From positions 204,297-268,296 of the forward strand of contig JAGFNQ010000834.1 in assembly GCA_024364735.1 (NCBI GenBank): a DNA stretch of 64,000 bases, read 5' to 3'. The stretch comes from Boesenbergia rotunda. Its lineage: Eukaryota > Streptophyta > Magnoliopsida > Zingiberales > Zingiberaceae. Positions 33,840 through 46,803 of this stretch are shown here, piece after piece (positions within the stretch are counted from its first letter, which is position 1; every line of letters starts with the position of its first letter). A program made the translations under genes and the position numbers. Below the pieces are notes generated by a model. It saw nothing but the letters and a program-made list of their open reading frames with translations. It did not search any database and had not been told where the DNA came from.

Positions 33840-36800
33840 GTCTGGTTTCCCAACTCTGTTGGTGCTTTCTGCGTTCGATGGCTCCCCCAACCATTGTTAT
33901 GATAGTTCTGTACATTTAATCTTCACCTCATCAGCTTTTTTTTATTATTTCAAAAGAACAATTCCTTATCACAATCTATTTTCTTCCTCTAATTCAGTGG
34001 ATCTATGTCATCATTTCTAGAAATATTACATCTGTTTCCTTTGCTTGCAAGTTTCATTGTCTTTATTGGATGATAAACTTGAACTTATTTAACTTGGTGC
34101 CTCATTTAAGAAATTAGATGTTGTTAACCAATATATTTATTTATTTACATCATCCAACTGGATGTGGCATGGCTGCAATTAGTTTCATTTTATTCTTTTT
34201 ATTTTGAATGTGAAGCTTCTTTACTTGATGGAATTGCCTTGTATGGACTCTTTTTTATGGACCTCGGAACCTAATTTTAAATACCACATGGTATAACAGT
34301 TTATGATAAGGTGTAAAGCATGATGTTATAGTATTGAATATAGATATAAGCAAAGGAGATTACCTAGGGTAAGAAACCTTAATAATTTTCCCTATTACTC
34401 CTAAGAAAGTACCAAAGTCGTGGTTCCCATCTGCCTGGTTTGAACTATAACTTGTCTCTGACTATACTTGTGAACTTCTCGTCCTGCATTTTACGATGCC
34501 TCTTCTGCAACCTGGATGACTCTGCTTCCTATTCTCCTGCACAACTGCCTCACCCTAATCGAAATTGAGTGACAACTGTGTGTGTACTTCTTTGTGCGAG
34601 AACATTGTTCTATGTGAGATTTATTTCAACACCTACCTCCATACAAGATGATGTATTTTTCTTATCAACAACAATGAACCTCATTTTTAGAACATATGCA
34701 ACACAAGTTCTCCACAATGATTCCCCACAACAAGTATACACCTTCCAGTAAGTGATGATCCTTGCAGGAAATCCTTTGCATGATCAATTCTGACAAGCAA
34801 CCCACCTTGCTGTTGCTCCCTTTAGCAAGAGACGCCACCTTGTTACTGCCTCCCTGCTTAGTAGGGATCCTCATCACTCTCTCCCCCTTATTTCTTTCTT
34901 GTTACTGCCTCAATGTGGCTTCCATTTGTTGGTGAGTGGTGGCTGACCAAGGACAACAAACATCTACTTTCTTTTGACGTTGAGCATCATTTTTTCACTT
35001 GGCGATCATGATTTCCCTTCAAAAAATGTGGGACTCACCCTATTAATTGCCTTCCACCATTGATCATCTTTTGAGGAAGTTAAATCGGAAGAACTATGCT
35101 TTGTGGGTTGTAGTTGTTTGAGTTTGGTTTACAGGGCGAGTTTAACATAAACCCTTCACCACCTAGGATGCATGAGGCTGCCAGAACCTCATGGGAGCAG
35201 ATTGATGCCCAAATTACTTGTTCTTGTTTGGCAATCAATTTATTTCTGCTTATATCCATTTTTGCTTCTTCTAAATACCATATACTATAGGGTATAAAGT
35301 TGCAATGATGACTATATACTATAGGGTAAGAAAACCTAAAAAATTTCTCCATTACTCATTGCATTCTTTTCCTTTCTAGTTCTTATTGCTCAAGTAATGT
35401 CATGGGATAACATAGTAAATTTAATGACTCATTTACAACAAACAAATGATGACCAAGTTGGGACCACAGAGCTTATGAAGCTATACTGTTACAATTAAGT
35501 TGGCATACACATACCTTCTAGTCTAGTGTGTTCCATGACATGATAAAACACAGGCTGATTGTCTTTTCTTGAGAGAATATGGAATCAAATACTCATCACT
35601 ATATTTGTTAGCTTCATCAGTGATTTGCTAACCAAATCCTTAAGTGGTCCTACAACAATAAGATGGATCTCCATAATTTATTTGAACCAAGTTAAGGGGG
35701 AGAGTTGTGAATTTGGGGATCTAATTTTAGATATCACACAACATTGGGTGGGAGATATAAAGTTATAATTATAAATATCCTAACAAGTAGAGGGAACTAC
35801 CTAAGAATCCCTAATAATTTTTTCCCTATTGCCCCTAACACTCTTTCCCTTTCCTTTCTAATTTTTATTGCTCAAGTCTGATAACATTAATAACTAATGA
35901 TTCTTAAAGTGAAGAGAGATATTGCTTCATTAGCATCAATGCATTTTTTTTCTTGCTAAGTGAGTTGATAGGCTGAATATTACTGAATCTAATCCATGCA
36001 TAACAATAGGTTGCATCTAACTAGATCTAAATGCACAGAAGCATTTAGAAATTACATTCTTATGAATGGTCTCTATGTCATCATAATGCAAGTATTTCAA
36101 CACGCACGATAGATGAGTTTTATTTATTTCTTCCATGCTAAGTTTAATACTAGTGATGATTATTCTGAATATATATTTTGGCTTGATAGTAGAAAATAAC
36201 TTAAATTTGCAATTCCTATTACGTGAGCCTTCAGCACAATCAGAAGTAGTTTATTTCATACTTTTCACAATGAACATACTCCAATGCTAATTTTCCAGAT
36301 AAAACAAGACACTGATCAACTCCGTGTGATGTATCGTGAAGGGCCCCATGGTACTCCATTTCATACTTTACTTGCTGAGGGATTTGCTGATGGACCTATT
36401 GATGTTTGTGAGTCAAATATTTATGAACTATGGAGACACTTGTCCCCAGCATATTTGCACTGATAAATATATTTTTGACAAGAGTTGTTATGGTTTTATT
36501 TCTTGCAGGTTTATGTGTTTCGTGGGAAATAAGCTTGTGTAGAAAATGGTAAGTTCGTGGGTTACATTGCCTTTTTTTCCCTACTATTCTTGATGTTTCA
36601 TGATTTTATTGTCTACTTGTGAATATAATGCTATTGTCTTTTCATTATTTAAACTTTAGCGCGTGAGTTCTTTTTTCCCTCTGTCATGTGCAAGGTGACA
36701 AATCTGAAACTTAACTAATATTTTGTGTCGGGAAGCTTTGGAGGCTGTAGCGGTTACATGTGAAACTTGCCTAGGGCTTTCACATCCTTGTGGTGTTAAC

Positions 36801-39800
36801 TGTTAGCTTGCATTATTTTGATCTTTGTGATGGAAAGTCATGGTGCTACTAACTTCATCATGCTGACTTTTGTCTTTACATACTAGCATCACTGTTGAAC
36901 AGGTTGTACATTGAATTGGGATTCAGGACTGGACACGATGGAGCCCCAAATTTTTGCTATTCTATAAAGCATTATAAGAGTTTGATAATTTTTTAAAGAA
37001 TATTATTCATCTTTATTATTTTAACCCCTTGAAAAAAAATCAGTATAATCTCTCCCCCTCAACTCGTAATCCTGCATCTGCTATTGTTGCGACCACCACT
37101 ATTGAAATTCTTATAATATCATCCAACTTACTGCTTAAATCAATATCTTTCCAGGTGGCCTCAATATAAACTACCAACTTTTAAGGTTATCACGTCTGAA
37201 TGCTTGCAGAAAGTTCGGGTTGGTGAAGAGATCTCTTTAGTAAGGTTAGTTGTTATCAACTAGTGATTCTCAAAATCTGCCTTTACTTTTAGTATATTCT
37301 TGTATTAATTTTGTCTTTTCATTGTTTGGAAGAAAGGGTGAAGGTTCCTTGGCCAGTTTCAGATAGAGAGGCTCTTCTGCATTTCTTTGAGATTGAGTAC
37401 TTAAAAGAAGATCTCATCCTTGTACTTATGAATACGGTAATAGGAAACCATGCCTTTTTATACATGCATATCTTGGGAAATTGTTGAAATTTTAGTTCAT
37501 CACTTTTTTTTAAATTAAATGGGAATATAGGGTGCCTAGCCATCAATTAATAAATAGACTACACAGAGGAATTACGGGGAAATGAGTGGGAATGTACAGT
37601 GAGGAGGATGGCAGGATAATTGGAAACCAATTTAGTAGGTTGCTTGGTTGTTGAGTGGAAACATTGCTTCAATCCAACGATGCATTTCATCTCGTGGAAT
37701 ATAGTGATGTAATAATGTAAATTTTTAGTGGGATAAGACTCGATTCTTCTTATTGTAATAATGGAAATTCTCATTATTTTTCACCAAACTCTTATACAGA
37801 CACATAAAAAAAATACTAATTATCTTTACTGGCAAACCTACTTTTATGGAGGAAAACACAATCATATGTTAGTTTTTCTTATTTTTTTAGTTAATGGTTT
37901 TTTAAAATCTCTTTGGAAACCAGCTTTTGCTAGCAGCTTATGTTTCATCACATCATTTCAAATAATCGATGGTGAATTTTCTTGTAGATTTCAGACATTC
38001 AGCATATAGAAGTAAGCAATGAAGATTTAAGTAGGATCAAAGCTCCTGAAGCTATCAGAATAGATATGGTTGGTGGTTTTGTGCTGCAAAAAATTGATCA
38101 CAGTAGAAGTTATTTTAGGTATGTAGCAGAACTGTCTTTTGGCACACTATTCTGTTATAGATGGCTGTCAGGATGTTGCTCTTCTTTTGTTAAATATTTT
38201 TTGTTTTTGTAGTCCTTGTTTCGAGATTCCTTGCTAGATAATATAGCGTAATAGAGTAATCTTTCTACTCTCTCTTCCTTGAATACTTTTTCGCATTTTA
38301 ATTTTGAACTAAAATCTAATTTTTGAAAGATTCTTTGGATATTGTTCACAACTTTATGAATCCTTGATGAATGATTTTCCACTTTGAATCAGTGCATAAC
38401 TAATAAGTATAGCTAAGATAAGGTTTTCATATTGTTAGGATAATATCTGGTAACATGCAAAATATGATCAGTTCATGTAATATAAGATATCAGTATCCGA
38501 CATAAACAAAAATTTTTGGAAAAAATCAAGAGGAAGTTAATCTGTTAAAATACTATCTTTGACATCTTCTCCTCATGCTAACATAAAGCCATTGGAATCC
38601 ATTTGGATAACACAAAGTTGACTAGGAAAGATCTGAATCAATATTCAAATGTTCGAACTAGATATAGATAAATAGAAATAAGCTTTCCCGAATTACACAG
38701 CAATACCAGTTCTTTTTGGTCAAAAATTTGACTTCAACGTGTATTGAAGATACAGTCATCATCTAATCACAAGCTTTAAATATTTTTCCAGGGCAGTAGC
38801 AAATATGGATATCAAGCTGGATTTTGTACCGCCGTCACTTATAAATTTCATTTCAAGGCAACTAATAGGTAGTGGGCATAAGTTATACCAAAAGGTAAGA
38901 CTTCTCCACCATGCAGTTCTTTTCTCAAAGTAATTTACTGTAAACAGTTGTATGAAGTTAGTGATGCGTTTAGGATAAGGGCAGTAGTACATTTGGTTTA
39001 ATACAATTGAGAGATGGAGTTTAGCGAGTTGCATAATGAACATTGGCATGCTGGAATATTTGCCTTTTGTCTCTATACACCCGTATTCTGGTGTTTAAAT
39101 TTTCAATCATCTTTAAGAAAAATAAAAGTGTGATTCACTTGCTGACCATAATGGTATTACATTTCACTTTGCTTCAAACTAACAACAGCATATGCCTTTG
39201 CAGGCAGTCAGCACAGTGGCTACAAGTGATGAGGATTACAAGAAAGCTCTAGAAGGACCTTTGTATGCCCGGATTCGTGAAAATATAACCAAGACACATA
39301 TAATGGGTCTGGATGAAGAACAGACGGGTCAAAATGCGACTGAAATACAAGCAGTTCGAGATAAAACATCTGTCACTGAAATTGTCGAAGAAGATATAGA
39401 ACAACCCACACGCTCAGATCCAGCAAATGATAGCCATGTTGCAAAATTGATTCCCGACCAGGGAGCACTTGTCCAAGAGAATTCTTATATAAGCCCGGAG
39501 GTAGAAGCTGCTCTTGGCATCTTAGACAATGCCATAGCAATACTTCGTAAATGTGGCTCATCCAACCCCCAAAGCAATGGCCCACGGGCTAGTGAAGTAT
39601 TTTCTTCCATGTAAGTTTGGTTATCACATAAGTTTTTGTATTAATTTCCTAGCTGTCTATCACGGGAGCCTACTGTTTTCGCTTTGTGATTGCATTTTTC
39701 ATCTATTCACTTTGCAGGTCCAATAGAGAGATTTCTTCAAAGGAAAATAAGCTTGATGTTTTGAGCTCTGAGACAGTTGATTCAAGTTCCCCGGATGGCA

Positions 39801-39973
39801 AGCCAGTGGAAGGTACTTCTGCAATGACGAAACCCCCATTCATGGAGAGCATGAACAAAGTCTGCGATGAAGGGAGCCTCAAAGCTAACGGTTTTCATAA
39901 CAAGGTTCCTCCTAGTGACAACTCGAAGCATGCCAAGGGAAGGAAGAAATGGCTTTGTTGTGTGTCTTTCTAG
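32949..39973 (+). CDS. START-domain (SRPBCC) lipid-binding protein
   Basis: Ten coding exons, all GT/AG with matching phases: 32949-33087, 33628-33749, 36299-36407, 36509-36548, 37155-37244, 37337-37436, 37988-38118, 38792-38894, 39204-39610 and 39718-39973. They encode 498 aa. Residues about 1-85 are charged and helical (MEKKRKILELRERLDKTLEL). Residues about 88-278 form the START-like domain (PHGTPFHTLLAEGFADGPID, WWPQYKLPTFKVI, PWPVSDREALLHFFEIEYL, FVPPSLINFISRQLIGSG). Residues 279-498 are a polar, probably disordered tail. It ends KGRKKWLCCVSF, a possible lipid-modified membrane anchor. The domain should hold a hydrophobic ligand; the ligand is unknown. The ATG lies in the first exon that opens the frame. 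No stop or frameshift is seen; the precise orthologue is not recognised. Confidence 0.88.
33803..33835 (+). repeat. (TC)n microsatellite in intron
   Basis: About 16 perfect TC units followed by a short degenerate TGTC extension. It lies in the large intron (33750-36298) shortly after a coding exon and is likely length-polymorphic. Confidence 0.95.
34250..35900 (+). mobile_element. Internally deleted LTR element relic in intron
   Basis: Three related AT-rich blocks (about 34264-34420, 35270-35400 and 35705-35885) share 'agatataa' words, 'aaaccttaataattttccctatt' and 'ctttctaatttttattgctcaagt'-like sequence. Just before the last block is a polypurine-type tract 'agttaagggggagag' at about 35690-35704. 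At 35070-35130 a short frame reads LRKLNRKNYALWVVVV, like the start of a Copia gag. I infer an old, largely deleted Copia derivative in sense orientation in this intron. Boundaries are approximate. Confidence 0.5.
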
Positions 39974-42438
39974 AGGATAATTAAGTACCTCAACAGCAGC
40001 TCTTATGGAGAGCTGCCGGCACGCCAACGCAATGAATACAAACACTACATGGGAGGTTAAGAAACATGTGAAGTAGACAATTTCTTTGCCATTTGCTGCA
40101 GAAAAGTTATTTTAAAGTGCCAAATGTAAAAGACAGCCAGCTGAGAAGTCGTTTGAGCATGATTCACCTGCGGATATAATATAATTATGAATTATGTCTT
40201 TGATAAGCTTAGAGTTCAGTTTTTGGGGAAATTATCCTAAAATCTCTAAGCAAACCCAAATTTACTATCGAGTTTTTATATCAAAAAAAAAATTATTTCT
40301 ACTCTTGATGAAAAAATTTATTTCTACTCTTGATGAAACATGTTTCTTTGCTTCAACTCTATGATATTTCTAATGTGCATTAATTTATCTAATTATCTTT
40401 ATTTTTTATACGTTAAAAAAGTTCAAAATTTATTCCCATGAAACATGTTTTTTTTTCTTCAACTCTCTAATATTTTTTTTAATGTATATCAATTTACCTA
40501 ATTATCTGTTTTAATAGATTAAAAAAATTCAAAATGAGATATAATTTTTTTAAATTCAATAATGCTTACATTAAAATCTAATATCTATCAAATTTAGCAT
40601 AATTTTTTTCACCTGAACAATCAATTGAGAGGTATATTAATCGATTTACTTAGGCTAAATCAATTGACTTAATTGATTTAGTCTAAGTCGATCGATTAGT
40701 ATGATTCTCGGAGATGCTCAAGTTGATAGAAATTATATTAGATTATAATTTAATTAATATGTTGAATTTAATAAGAATTATATCTTCTTTTGGATATTTT
40801 GTGTTGATAAAAAAAAGATAATTAAGTAAATTATTGTCCAATAAGAAACCGAAGCAAACCATTAAGAACATAAAGTTTAAGTTACGGTTGAAAATTTTAG
40901 GACAATGTACCTCAGTTTTTCCTCAAATTAAATGACTTGTCTAGAAAAAATAATAAGGGCGATAAATGGTTTTGTGAACTTTTATTTCACAATTAAAATT
41001 TCAAAACAGGCCGCGAAGGTGGACTATTTCACTAAGCCATATGATGGGACACGACGACGCCCTCTATTTAGTTGAATTTTATATTTTATTTATCATTTTA
41101 TAATTTGAGAAAGGGTCTTAATAAAAATTATATTTATATTATAATATATTAGTATTTTTATGAATTTCCGAACAGGCAGTCATAATTTATAATAAAAGGA
41201 GAAATTCCATTTTACTTTCTTTTTCAAAATGCACCAAACTGATAAAATTATCAAAATGCTCTAAATTTTGAATGTTCAGTTTTTTTTTCGTTACTGAAAG
41301 TGGAACGATGATGAAATAAAGTCTTAACCTGTGGTGATGATTAGGATCTGGTAAAGTAAAATTAATGTAAATTGTATTATAAGTGAGTTCATATCCATGT
41401 AAATTGCCAGTCTTACAATTAGCCTTTCTTATTGCGTTGACTCATTAACATTGTTAACGACAAGACTATTTAAAATTTAAACATTTTGATAATTTAAAAA
41501 TTATTAGGGCATTTTAAAAAAAATAAATTTTAGGTTAATTTATCCAACATGCCAATTGTAATTGAAAAAAATGATTAATGAGATTTTTTCAATCTCGAAC
41601 AATTAGTCCGGTCCCATAGAAGTTTTCCATCGGCCACCAAGATAAATTAGGAAGTGCTCACAGTGGGTCTCAGGGTTCGTGCTCCATTTGAAAATTTTTT
41701 TGTTACAAATATGTCGTAGCTGGGATCGAACGCGGACGATGCCAATTGTAATTGAGAAGAAACAAGACGTATCATTTTCACTTCAATATGCCTTGCTTAA
41801 GGAAACGAGCTAAGTTATTTTATAAAATAATTTAGATCACATTTTTATTAAAATATTTTTTTTAGAATGAAAGCAACCGATTCTATTCCCGTTACTTAAG
41901 ACTTTATAATGATTAATATTTTTAATTTTGAAGGTGTCAATTTATTTATAACACAATTTGTATTTTGAAGTTTCAAATAAAATGAGGTGCAAATTGATTT
42001 ATATAGATCAAATTATTCATCAAAATAATATCTTTTAGATAAAAAATTAACATATTCTAATTAAGGTGTACAAAAGCTCTTAATATTCAAAATTAACAGT
42101 TTTAATGGTGTTGATTAGTAAATTGGTTTGTGATAAAAAAAATGAATTTTGAACACCATTAACATTAACATTAGATACTTAATTGAGTAGAATTAATTTA
42201 TCAATCTTCTTTGCATCCTAAAAAATTTATTTTAATAAAAATTAAATCGTAAAATGATTTTCATTAATTCTATAAGTGTAAATTAATTTGTTAATCAGTT
42301 TGGATGCACCTTAAAAAAAATTAAGGATTTTGATTATTATTATTATAGGCTTTAAACTTCTGGAGTAGAATTTGTATGTGTCCAAAACAGTGATGAAATA
42401 TTAAACTTATGGTTCTGCCTATTTTTATCTAGGTTGTG
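39974..42438. other. 3' UTR then AT-rich intergenic region
   Basis: The 3' UTR of the START gene probably runs to about 40200-40300. Two nearly repeated lines at 40285-40345 ('atttctactcttgatga') form a short local duplication. The rest is AT-rich with no coding potential; apart from a SINE relic near 41577-41745 nothing is recognised. Confidence 0.5.
41577..41745 (-). mobile_element. SINE relic (same family as 20255-20745)
   Basis: On the + strand it reads 'gagattttttcaatctcg', 'cccatagaagttttccatc', 'gataaattaggaag' and 'gtcgtagctgggatcgaac', in the same order as 20260-20420. It is therefore a 5'-truncated copy on the - strand, ending just inside the tRNA-like head. Confidence 0.8.
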
Positions 42439-44861
42439 TGTTAGAATTTGGTGACCTGAATTCTATTTAATCCGTTAATATTTATTAGATATTTTTTTAT
42501 TAATATATTAATTAACAGATTCTTTATAAATATGTTAATTAACAGTTTTGTTATTAATTTTTTATTTGACTAAGTATTTTAAGGTCCTTATAAATTGTGT
42601 ATCTCATAGATAAGTTGTATCAATCAATCAAGAAAATTATTTGGTTATCTCTTCTTTCTTTTCTCTACCTCTCTTTTTCTTTACTTCTCTTTACTTTATT
42701 ATGATATCAGAGTTGCCGACTTTGTATTCCGTCATTCTTAGTGATTTTTCCTCCTCTGCTCGTGGTTTTTTCCTGTCAAGGGTTTTTCACGTAAATCTGG
42801 TGTGTTCTCTATTATTTTTGTTATCGTTTTTCCGTTCTAATCTCGTAACAAATGGTATCAGAGCCAGGTTGGTTTTGAGGATTTCAACCGGGATTAATGA
42901 CAAGGGCAAGCATAAAGTATGATATTCCGCTTTTGGATCGCAACACCAGGTTTACACTGTGGCAAGTTAAGATGCGAGCGGTGCTAGCACATCTGGACTT
43001 CGACGACGCACTGTTCGGGATAGACAACATGCCCTCGACATGGATAAAGGAGGAAAAAGAACGTAAGGATCGAAAAACTCTTTCTCAGATCAACCTTCAC
43101 CTATCGAATGAGATTTTACAGGATGTTTTGAAGGAGAAATCCGCTGCTGCACTATGGCTAAAACAGGAGCAGTTGTGCATGAGAAAAAGTCTTACGAGCA
43201 AACTGGGTCTGAAACAACGTTTGTATTCTTATCGCATGGCAGAAGGTACGTCATTAAGAGATCACTTGACCATGTTTAAGGAATTCGTCTCTGACCTAGA
43301 GGCTTTGGAAGTCAAATATGATGATGAAGATTTAACATTGATCTTACTGTGTTCTTTACCCTCGTCATATACGACTTTTAGATATACTATTTTATACAGT
43401 CGTGATACTCTTACTTTGAATGAAGTTTATGATTCATTATTTTCAAAAGAAAAAATGAAACAGCTTGTCGAATGATATGAGGCTCAGGGTGAGGGTCTTA
43501 TTATTCGAGGAAGGACTCAGGAGAAAGACTCTGATGGTAATATCAGGGGCAGAAATAGCGATAAGATCTGTAATTATTACAAAAAGAAGGGTCACATCAA
43601 ATCTGAATGTTATAAGCTGCAGAATAAGAATAAAAGGGCAAGTGAAAATTCGAAAGAAAAACAATCGGAGAAGTCTGATGAGGCTGATGCTGCTGAAAAT
43701 TACAATGATGGTGAACTTCTCGTTGCCTCTGATGCTGATTTGAAGCAGAGTGAGGAATGAATTCTTGATTCTGGTTGTACGTTTCATACGTATCCCAATT
43801 GGGACTGATTTTCAACATATGAAACGGTTTCGAGTAGTGTCGTTTTGATGGGCAATAATACATCTTGCAGAATTGCTGGTATTGGTACGGTTAGAATTAA
43901 GATGTTTGATGGTGCCATTTGGACACTTGGTAATGTGAGGCACGTTCTTGATTTGAAGAGAAATATGATCTCTTTGAGTATTCTTGATTCTAAAGGGTAC
44001 AAGTACATTGGTGAAGGTGGAGCTGTGAAGGCCAGTAAAGGGTCTCTTGTTGTGATGAAGGGACTAAGGAAAACTGCCAATTTATATGTTCTGCAGGGAT
44101 CCACAGTAATAGGTGATGTTGCCTCACAAGGTAATACTAATAAAAGTAGATCACTTACGGAAAGTTTATAAGAAAGCTATTTAGTTAAAAGGACTCTTCA
44201 GTGAGCTTAGCAAAGATTTGCAGATTACTACAGTCTTTTGTGATAGTCAGAGTGTCATTTTCCTCACGAAGGATCAGATGCTTCATGAGAGGACAAACCA
44301 TATTGATGTGAGACACTTCCTATAGTTAAGTTTAAGCATTACTTGGACTTGGTTGATGCTAGATGCTGAGATTTACCTGTGGGGCTTTCGTGGAAAAGGT
44401 GGAGAATATTCTTTTTGAAGATTTGTGGAATTCGCGTCAAGGTGGAGATTGTTAGAATTTGGTGACCCGAATTCTATTTAATCCGTTAATATTTATTAGA
44501 TATTTTTTTATTAATATATTAATTAACAGATTCTTTATAAATATGTTAATTAACAGTTTTGTTATTAATTTTTTATTTGATTAAGTATTCTAAGGTCCTT
44601 ATAAATTGTGTATCTCATAGACAAGTTGTATCAATCAATCAAGAAAATTATTTGGTTATCTCTTCTTTCTTTTCTCTATCTCTCTTTTTCTTTACTTCTC
44701 TTTACTTTATTATGATATCAGAGTTGCCGACTTTGTATTCCATCGTTCTTAGTGATTTTTCCTCCTCTGCTCGTGGTTTTTTCCTGTCAAGGGTTTTCCA
44801 CGTAAATCTGGTGTGTTCTCTATTATTCTTGTTGTCATTTTTCCATTCTAATCTCGTAACA
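42439..44861 (+). mobile_element. Internally deleted 2.4-kb Copia derivative, TSD TTGTG
   Basis: Two 412-bp LTRs (42439-42850 and 44450-44861), TG...CA, are flanked by the exact duplication TTGTG (42434-42438 and 44862-44866). A full-quality primer binding site 'tggtatcagagccaggttgg' lies at 42853-42872 and a polypurine tract 'caaggtggagat' at 44438-44449. By eye the LTRs differ at about 12 positions (about 3%), all transitions. The interior is only 1.6 kb: gag and the start of pol, then directly the very end of RNase H. Integrase and reverse transcriptase are missing, so it is non-autonomous. Confidence 0.95.
42897..44340 (+). pseudogene. Copia gag-protease remnant joined to RNase H end
   Basis: Gag starts at the ATG 42897 and is open for 192 codons to a TGA at 43473. 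The same frame continues through a zinc knuckle with one Cys replaced by Tyr (CNYYKKKGHIKSEC, about 43571-43612) and the protease motif ILDSGC (about 43762-43780), with further TGA codons at 43758 and 43806. It then runs through a GAG-pre-integrase-like stretch ending near 44170. After a junction the end of RNase H follows (VFCDSQSVIFLTKDQMLHERT, about 44230-44300). The order shows one large internal deletion removing integrase, reverse transcriptase and most of RNase H. Confidence 0.88.
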
Positions 44862-44925
44862 TTGTGACTTTTAAGTATGTCTGTAAAATTTAAAATAATG
44901 ATTATCTTTATTTCTCATAAAAATA

Positions 44926-44996
<71 letters not shown>

Positions 44997-45204
44997 TATG
45001 AAATCAATCATAGTAAATAATTAATAAAATATTCTAAAACTAATTATTTACCTAATCTATGAGATTTATAATTATCTTAGAATATTTACAAAGTCATTAT
45101 AGAAAATTAAGTAATTATACAATGAATTATTTCCTTCAATATGCTAAATCCACTATAAAAAACTAAATAATAATGCAAGGAATTATTTCCTCCAATATGC
45201 CCCC
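44862..45204 (-). repeat. 3' LTR region of the nested host Copia
   Basis: This is AT-rich sequence directly downstream of the host Copia stop codon. A polypurine tract (GAGGGGGCAT on the - strand, 45197-45206) is followed by 'attggaggaaataattcc', the presumed LTR start. An imperfect duplicate of that word lies at 45127-45145. A (TA)n tract lies at 44928-44992. The left LTR end is obscured by the insertion ending at 44866. Confidence 0.55.
44928..44992 (+). repeat. (TA)n microsatellite
   Basis: About 32 uninterrupted TA units. The length is probably variable, and this is a likely spot for assembly or slippage error. Confidence 0.95.
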
Positions 45205-46798
45205 TCAAGATGGAGCTCCCTCGGAGATTCCAATCTTGGTCTTTAAGAATTGAAAACGAGTCCGCGGAATGGGCTTAGTCAAGACATCGGCTAATTGGTC
45301 TTCTGAGGAGACATGAGTGACACGTAAAGCTCCACTTTGTACTTGATCCCTAATAAAATGATAATCAATCGCAATGTACTTCATGCGCGAATGGAAGACA
45401 TGATTAGAACAAAAGTGAATTGCACCAATATTGTCATAATAGATAACCGGAGCAATGAGAATATGAACATCAAGTTCAATCAGAAGAGAACAGAGCCAAC
45501 GTAACTCAATAGCTGTAGCAGCAACCAAATGATATTCAGCTTCAGTGGAGGAGCATGCAACCAAGATACACAATATAAACACTAGTAGAGGTGTAGTCAT
45601 CCTTATTGCCAGCCCAATTAGCATTTGAAAAAGCATGAAGAGAAAGTATTGTTTGACAGCACAAGGCTAGACCATGATTAGCTGTACCAGAAAGGTAACG
45701 AAGCAAGCGTTTGACAACATTCTAATGATCAGTAGTGGGTCGATGCATGAAATGAGACAATTTATTAACTGCATATGCAATATCAAAACGAGTAAGACAC
45801 ATATTGGAGACTACTGACAATGGTTCGGTATTCAGAAGAATCAGTTAATGAAGTTCCAAAAAGGGTTGTAAGTATTGGCTCAGTGTCAAAAGGAGTGGTG
45901 ATAGGTTTGCCCCATGGCATATTTGTATGAGAAATCAGATCTGTGATATACTTTCATTGAGAGAACCAATCTAGTGGAGGTAGGGACAACTTCAACACTA
46001 AGAAAGTAGCTCAAATCTTCAAGATCTTTAATGGAAAATCTTTTGACAAGAAGGCCAATAAACTGTTGAAACTATAGTAGCATTGCTGCCAGTGAGAATT
46101 ATGTCATTGACGTATACAAGTAGATAGATTAGAAAACCATCATTATTGAAGATAAAAAAATGAAGCGTCTGCATGAGAGTTTTTAAATCCAGAGGCTATA
46201 AGAAATGGTTGTAGTTCATGTTACTAGACTCTTGGTGCTTGTTTGAGATCGTAAATAGCCTTGCGTAATTTGCATACATGTGTAGGATTATCATGATCAA
46301 TAAACCCCGGTGGTTGTGCCATAAAAACATCTTTAAGGAGATGACCTTGCAAAAAGGCATTGTTGACATCATGTTGACATGGAGACCACCCACGAGTAAC
46401 AGCAAGACTGAGCACCAAGCGAATAATGGTAGGCTTGACAATGGGAGAACGAGACTGAATGTGTCATGATAATCAATACCAGGACGTTGATGAAACCCTT
46501 TAACAACAAGTCTCGCTTTGTATTTGTCAATATTGTCATCAGGTAAATGTTTAATTCTAAAAATCTATTTATAACCAATAATATTTCTGGTTGAATAAGC
46601 CGGAACAAGTTCTCATGTTTCATCCTGTACAAGAGCATCATACTCCTTAGATATTGCCTGACTATATTTAGGATCTTTCAGAGCTTGGGTCACCGAGTGT
46701 GGCTCAATATGATGATGTACGGGAATGGTAGTGGTAAGATTAAGCTTTTGGATGAGTTTATGGATATTGTTTTTGGCTCGAGTGGTCATTGTGTGGGT
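45205..46798 (-). pseudogene. Host Copia, piece 1: reverse transcriptase and RNase H
   Basis: On the - strand, 45205-45636 reads the RNase H C-terminus (ACSSTEAEYHLVA, IYYDNIGAIH, SEDQLADVLTKPIP) with the stop at 45205-45207. Then 46200-46640 carries reverse transcriptase (QHDVNNAFLQGHL, KDVFMAQPPGFID, YDLKQAPR). Frameshifts and stops separate them. The reading frame is cut at 46798, where an 8.5-kb element is inserted, and continues at 55352. Confidence 0.9.
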
Positions 46799-46803
46799 AT
46801 TGG

